Below, one piece after another: positions 6,390-9,678 of a DNA stretch of 9,678 nucleotides. Position 1 is the stretch's first letter. The number at the start of each line of letters is the position of its first letter. Where the stretch lies: positions 1-9,678 of the forward strand of contig PMYJ01000141.1 in assembly GCA_003170875.1 (NCBI GenBank). The letters are read 5' to 3'. The notes under the pieces were generated by a model, which ran no database searches, was not told the DNA's origin, and was given only the letters and a program-made list of their open reading frames with translations. Both the position numbers and the translations under genes were made by a program. Source of the DNA: Candidatus Dormiibacterota bacterium. Its GTDB lineage: Bacteria > Chloroflexota > Dormibacteria > Aeolococcales > Aeolococcaceae.

Positions 6390-7403
6390 TCAGCGGCGGC
6401 GCAGCCGGCTGTCCGTAATCTCGGGCGGAGACCAGCCGGCGTCGCCCGGATTGATGTTGGTTCCCGGCGGCACGATCTCATCGATGCGGTCGAGGGTGGC
6501 CTGGTCGAGGGTCACCTCAGCGGCACCCAGCTGGCTCTCCAGGTGCTCCATGGTGCGCGGCCCGATGATCGCCGCGGTGACCGCCGGGTGCCGGATGACG
6601 AACGCGATGGCGAGATGGATCAGGCTGATCCCCGCATCGCCGGCAACTTCGGCAAGGGATTCGACCGCATCGAGCTTGCGCTGGTTGACCGGGAGGGTCA
6701 GGTCCTGCCGGCTGGCGCGACTGCCGAGCGGCGCCGACTGGTCGCGACGGTGGGCGCCGGAGAGGAACCCGCCCGCGAGCGGACTCCACGGGATGACCCC
6801 CATGCCGTACTTCTGGCAGACGGGCAGCACCTCGGCCTCCACGCCGCGGACGAGCAGCGAGTACGGCGGCTGCTCGCAGACGAAGCGCTCCCGGCCCCGG
6901 CGCTCAGCGACCCACTGGGCCTCGACGATCTGCGACGGTGGGAAGGTCGAGCTGCCGAAGGCGCGGATCTTTCCGGCCCGCACCAGGTCGGTGAGCGCAC
7001 CCAGGGTCTCGTCGACGTCGCAGCTCGGCTCCGGGCGGTGGATCTGGTAGAGGTCGATCCAGTCGGTCTGCAGGCGGCGCAGGCTCGCCTCGCACTCGCG
7101 GATGATCCAGCGCCGCGAGTTGCCCTGGGCGTTGGGGTCGTCGCCCATCTGGCCGTGCACCTTGGTGGCGAGCACGACCTGGTCCCGCCGTCCCCCGGCG
7201 AGGGCCTTACCGACGATCTGCTCGGACTCGCCCTGCGAGTAGACGTCCGCCGTGTCGATGAAGTTGATCCCCGCGTCGAGGGCGCGATGGATGATGCGGA
7301 TCGAGTCTTCGTGATCCTTGTTACCCCAGGCGCCAAACATCATGGCGCCGAGGCAGAGTTCGCTGACGTTGATCCCAGTGCGGCCGAGGGTGCGTTGCTC
7401 CAT
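6390..7403 (-). CDS. Aldo/keto reductase
   Basis: The 337-residue TIM-barrel oxidoreductase has the AKR catalytic tetrad Asp50, Tyr55 (DTADVYSQGESE), Lys81 (LATKV) and His122 (IDLYQIHRP). It should reduce carbonyl groups with NADPH in the cytoplasm. The barrel is complete: N-terminal RTLGRTGINVSELCLGAMMFG, the strand GVIPWSPLAGGFLSG, and the C-terminal cofactor segment AIIGPRTMEHLESQLGAA. The tail PGTNINPGDAGW suits the large group of general aldo/keto reductases (YajO/Tas/AKR11-12-like); substrate is not predictable. Start ATG 7403 precedes the conserved N-terminus without excess. GGAGAG touches the ATG almost directly, and a TATCCT hexamer stands 7 bases upstream, so leaderless initiation is also possible. 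It appears to be a single gene, 167 bp downstream of the glycosyltransferase on the same strand. Confidence 0.9.
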   Translation of the reverse strand: MEQRTLGRTGINVSELCLGAMMFGAWGNKDHEDSIRIIHRALDAGINFIDTADVYSQGESEQIVGKALAGGRRDQVVLATKVHGQMGDDPNAQGNSRRWIIRECEASLRRLQTDWIDLYQIHRPEPSCDVDETLGALTDLVRAGKIRAFGSSTFPPSQIVEAQWVAERRGRERFVCEQPPYSLLVRGVEAEVLPVCQKYGMGVIPWSPLAGGFLSGAHRRDQSAPLGSRASRQDLTLPVNQRKLDAVESLAEVAGDAGISLIHLAIAFVIRHPAVTAAIIGPRTMEHLESQLGAAEVTLDQATLDRIDEIVPPGTNINPGDAGWSPPEITDSRLRRR

Positions 7404-7410
7404 CTCTCCG

Positions 7411-7416
7411 AGGATA
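7411..7416 (-). promoter_or_regulatory. Candidate -10 box for the aldo/keto reductase
   Basis: On the minus strand TATCCT is followed by 7 bases and the ATG at 7403, the same geometry as at the decarboxylase gene. This predicts a transcript starting at or near the start codon. A GGAG within those 7 bases is too close to the ATG for a normal Shine-Dalgarno sequence. Confidence 0.38.
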
Positions 7417-7464
7417 CGCGGTCGGCACCTGAGGCGGTCCCGCCGCTAATGCGCCCTGATCGTC

Positions 7465-7484
7465 GGCCACCGCGAAGGGTGGCC
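7465..7484. terminator. Hairpin between the glycosyltransferase and reductase genes
   Basis: GGCCACC (7465-7471) and GGTGGCC (7478-7484) form a perfect 7-bp stem with a 6-base loop. It lies about 87 bp after the stop of the minus-strand glycosyltransferase and upstream of the reductase promoter, where a terminator would be useful. No T-tract follows on the minus strand, so classical intrinsic termination is unlikely. Confidence 0.4.
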
Positions 7485-7514
7485 CCCCTCGTGAGAGCAG
7501 CCGGTCCCCCCGGA

Positions 7515-7536
7515 GACGATGTGCCCCGGCGGCACC
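7515..7536 (+). repeat. Inverted repeat half A flanking the glycosyltransferase gene
   Basis: GACGATGTGCCCC, three bases, then GGCACC. The reverse complement of 9633-9654 matches at 20 of 22 positions. The inner part (GTGCC, 5 bases, GGCAC) is itself a small hairpin; the outer GACGAT sets the orientation, which is opposite in the two copies. It could be a short palindromic repeat family or the worn end of an insertion element. Confidence 0.45.
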
Positions 7537-7570
7537 CCGCCCCCCTTTACGGACCACCGCCGCTCCGAAC

Positions 7571-9514
7571 TCAGGGTGCGTAGACGGCGGCACCGCCCTC
7601 GTAGCCGATCAGGCGCCACGTCGCAGGAGGCGTCCAGCCCGAGGGCACGACGTTGAACTCGGCGACGCTGCCGACCACCACCGCGGCGGGGTGGAGCGCC
7701 TCGATGCTGCGGGTCAGGTCGGAGGAGCTGCGGATCGGCCGCTCGGCACCGACCGGGCCCTGGCCCGCCGCCACGATGTCGACGTCCAGGTGGGGGCCGA
7801 GAAGACCCGCCACGTCGCCGACGTCCATGACGACCACCGGGGCATTCGGGTTGCCGGCGGCATCCAGGGCCCGCGTCACCGGGGTGGGAGCCGTCGACGG
7901 CTGGAGATGCGCGGTGGCGAGGATCGCCAGCACCAAAGCGGCGCACGCGGCAGCCCCGCGGAAGGGGATCCGCCGGGCCATCCCGCCGAGGGCCCGCCTC
8001 ACGCGGATGACGCCGAGAACGCCCAGCGTCGCGACCGCGGCCACCACCAGGAGCGGGGCGGTGACGAGGCCATTGGTCCATTCGACGTCCATCAGGAGCA
8101 CGGCGCCAACCCCCAGGGCAACGCATGCGGAGAGCCGGAACCAGCGCTCGGGCAGCGCCGCGGCCAGCGCCACCACACCGAAGGCGATCGCCGGGAGCAG
8201 GAAACGCAGCGCCCCGGTGAGCTGGGAAGGCAGCGGCGAGCCCGTGAACGGGGTCACCACGTCGGCGACAGCGCACCCCAGGGCGGCGAGCGCCACCAGG
8301 CGGATCCGCGCCGAGCACCGCGCCGCCACCACCGGGCAGGCGACCAGCGCCGCCAGCGACATCCCGAAGTTGAGGACGGCGGGCCCCAGCCACCGTGGCA
8401 CGGCCGCCCACCCCCCGGAGACGACGGCACCGGCCAGGGTCTGGTCGTACGCGCTGTAGGCGGCGGCGCTGCCGCTCAGTCCCGAGAAGAGCACGGAGGA
8501 GCCGAGGCGGATGGTCTGGGGAAAGAGCGGATCACCGGTGATGATCCAGGCGCGCGCATACCAGGCGGCCGAGAGAGAGAGGGCCGCGGCCAGGAACCCG
8601 AGCGCCCAGCGGCCCCCACACCATTCGCGGTTTGCCCAGAGGACCACGCCCGCCACCACCACCCCGGGAAGGATGTCGGTTCCCTTGGTCCCGACCGCCA
8701 GCGCCACGCACGTCCCCGCGAGGAGCAGGGTGAGACGGTCCCGCGTCCGCGCAGCTCGCAGACCGCACAGCATCGCGGACATCAGGCCGAGAAGGCCGAC
8801 CGCGTCGTCGTACGCCGATCGCACCTGTGTCTCGAAGAAGCAGACCGTGGTGACCAGCACGAGCCCGGCGACCACGCCCGCCCAGGCCCCGCGCCCCAGC
8901 TCGCGCGAGAGCATCGCGGTGACCGCGATCAGGAGCCCGGCGCAGAGGAGATTGGGGAGGGCGACCAGAGCCGCGTTGTGAAAGGGGAGCATGACCGCGA
9001 GCAGCAGCAGGGCGCCATTTCCCGGTGCCGTGCCGGTGTTATCGCCCGCTTGCGCGAAGGGCAGGCTCCGGATGGTGCCGCTGTCGAGGTAGTGGGCGGC
9101 GTTGACGATCTGGTAGTGGAGGCTGTCGTAGCTGCTGGTGGCCGGCGACGCCCAGAGCACCTCGACCACAGCGAGCACCGCGAAGGGCACGGCCACCGCC
9201 ACCCAGCCCCAGGCGACGCGCGACCTGGCGGGTTGCGGCACGGGAGGCGCCGGGAGGAGGCGCCAGCTCACCCCGGCCAGAGCGGCGAGGCAGGCGATCA
9301 CGACCGGGAGCCAGAGGACGCCGATGAGGCCGAGGACCTGGAGCAGGGCAACCCACCCGGTGATCCCCACCAGTCCGGCGAACCCGAGCCGCTCCAGGAG
9401 GTCCGCCGAATCGGGGAGCAGGGCGCATCCCGCGCTGTACGCCGTGAAGCCCGCCAGCCCGAGCAGGACCGCTTCGAGGAGACGTCCTTCCAGGACCGGC
9501 ATCCAGAAGCTCAT
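7571..9514 (-). CDS. Polytopic membrane glycosyltransferase, GT-C type (probable)
   Basis: The 647-residue product is mostly hydrophobic, with roughly a dozen or more membrane segments and a soluble C-terminal domain of about 110 residues (from about PSTAPTPVTRAL to the end). GT-C features, counted from ATG 9514: a first large loop with YDSLHYQ near residues 129-135, where lipid-phosphate-sugar glycosyltransferases keep an Asp; YDDAVGLLGLM near 236-246; GTKGTDILP near 276-284; and YARAWIITGDPLFP at about 319-332, a pattern common in GT39/ArnT-like and other GT-C proteins. It probably transfers a sugar from a polyprenyl-phosphate donor on the outer face, but donor and acceptor are unknown. The frame also extends to GTG 9601 (29 residues more, not membrane-like); I prefer ATG 9514, which leads directly into the first helix, though neither start has a good ribosome site. 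Confidence 0.7.
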   Translation of the reverse strand: MSFWMPVLEGRLLEAVLLGLAGFTAYSAGCALLPDSADLLERLGFAGLVGITGWVALLQVLGLIGVLWLPVVIACLAALAGVSWRLLPAPPVPQPARSRVAWGWVAVAVPFAVLAVVEVLWASPATSSYDSLHYQIVNAAHYLDSGTIRSLPFAQAGDNTGTAPGNGALLLLAVMLPFHNAALVALPNLLCAGLLIAVTAMLSRELGRGAWAGVVAGLVLVTTVCFFETQVRSAYDDAVGLLGLMSAMLCGLRAARTRDRLTLLLAGTCVALAVGTKGTDILPGVVVAGVVLWANREWCGGRWALGFLAAALSLSAAWYARAWIITGDPLFPQTIRLGSSVLFSGLSGSAAAYSAYDQTLAGAVVSGGWAAVPRWLGPAVLNFGMSLAALVACPVVAARCSARIRLVALAALGCAVADVVTPFTGSPLPSQLTGALRFLLPAIAFGVVALAAALPERWFRLSACVALGVGAVLLMDVEWTNGLVTAPLLVVAAVATLGVLGVIRVRRALGGMARRIPFRGAAACAALVLAILATAHLQPSTAPTPVTRALDAAGNPNAPVVVMDVGDVAGLLGPHLDVDIVAAGQGPVGAERPIRSSSDLTRSIEALHPAAVVVGSVAEFNVVPSGWTPPATWRLIGYEGGAAVYAP

Positions 9515-9632
9515 GGTGTGTAGTCCGAGATTGTTGAGGCCACCGGCGGGGCCTCCCGCGACCGGGGCGAGATCGTTACAGCACGCTCGCCGGGTGGTCA
9601 CGCGGCGACGCGGTCCTCGACCACCCGTGAAG

Positions 9633-9654
9633 GGTGCCGGTGGGGCACATCGTC
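9633..9654 (-). repeat. Inverted repeat half B upstream of the glycosyltransferase gene
   Basis: Read on the minus strand this is GACGATGTGCCCC, three bases, GGCACC, matching 7515-7536 at 20 of 22 positions. On the plus strand a short hairpin CACCC/GGGTG (9622-9636) overlaps its left end and resembles the hairpin at 7465-7484. The last bases of the window (9655-9678) hold no gene I can recognise. Confidence 0.42.
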
Positions 9655-9678
9655 AGAGTGGGGGCTTTCGCAGGCGGC

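Noticed and set aside
6543..7583. Plus-strand 346-residue ORF opposite the aldo/keto reductase
   Set aside because: It is an antisense shadow; the minus strand has a complete AKR with all four catalytic residues.
7691..9523. Plus-strand 610-residue ORF opposite the glycosyltransferase
   Set aside because: Composition is dominated by Arg, Gly, His, Pro and Glu with no hydrophobic core, typical of an antisense frame in GC-rich DNA. The minus strand encodes a coherent polytopic membrane protein.

Overview
The window is G+C-rich bacterial chromosome. A 60-base sample of the ABC transporter gene (3361-3420) is about 72% G+C by hand count. The gene set is a PadR regulator with a DrrA/DrrB-type exporter, a group II PLP decarboxylase, an aldo/keto reductase, a VapBC-like module and a GT-C-type membrane glycosyltransferase. 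Together with several start codons placed 5-7 bases after a TANNNT -10-like hexamer (leaderless style), this suits a soil actinobacterium or a neighbouring high-GC lineage such as Chloroflexota or Dormibacterota. No marker here fixes the taxon.

Layout. 2-973 (+): 3' part of an alpha/beta-hydrolase-like protein whose 5' end lies outside the window. 1081-2460 (-): PLP-dependent decarboxylase. It is divergent from 2554-4992 (+), which holds padR, an ABC ATPase and an ABC-2 permease in one operon; a 13-codon ORF lies in the ATPase-permease junction. 5033-6198: an islet bordered by two direct copies of the 3' half of a tRNA-Gly(GCC) (45 bp each, 43 identical). Between the copies are a small membrane protein of lower G+C (about 53%), an N-terminally short ribbon-helix-helix antitoxin and a PIN-domain toxin, each start overlapping the preceding stop by 4 bases. 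6390-7403 (-): aldo/keto reductase. 7571-9514 (-): polytopic glycosyltransferase-like protein, with a short inverted repeat pair on either side (7515-7536 and 9633-9654).

How the parts may work together. PadR probably represses its own promoter through a palindrome overlapping the -10 box and the start codon, and so controls the exporter. The divergent decarboxylase starts only 93 bp away and may be in the same regulon. The VapBC-like pair is probably a small mobile or stabilising islet whose borders are tRNA-derived, but no integrase is present. The antitoxin lacks the DNA-binding beta strand, so the module may be decaying or autoregulated differently. No intact tRNA, rRNA, CRISPR array or transposase gene is visible. 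No gene-free stretch exceeds 300 bases; the longest (4993-5271, 279 bp) holds the first tRNA relic.
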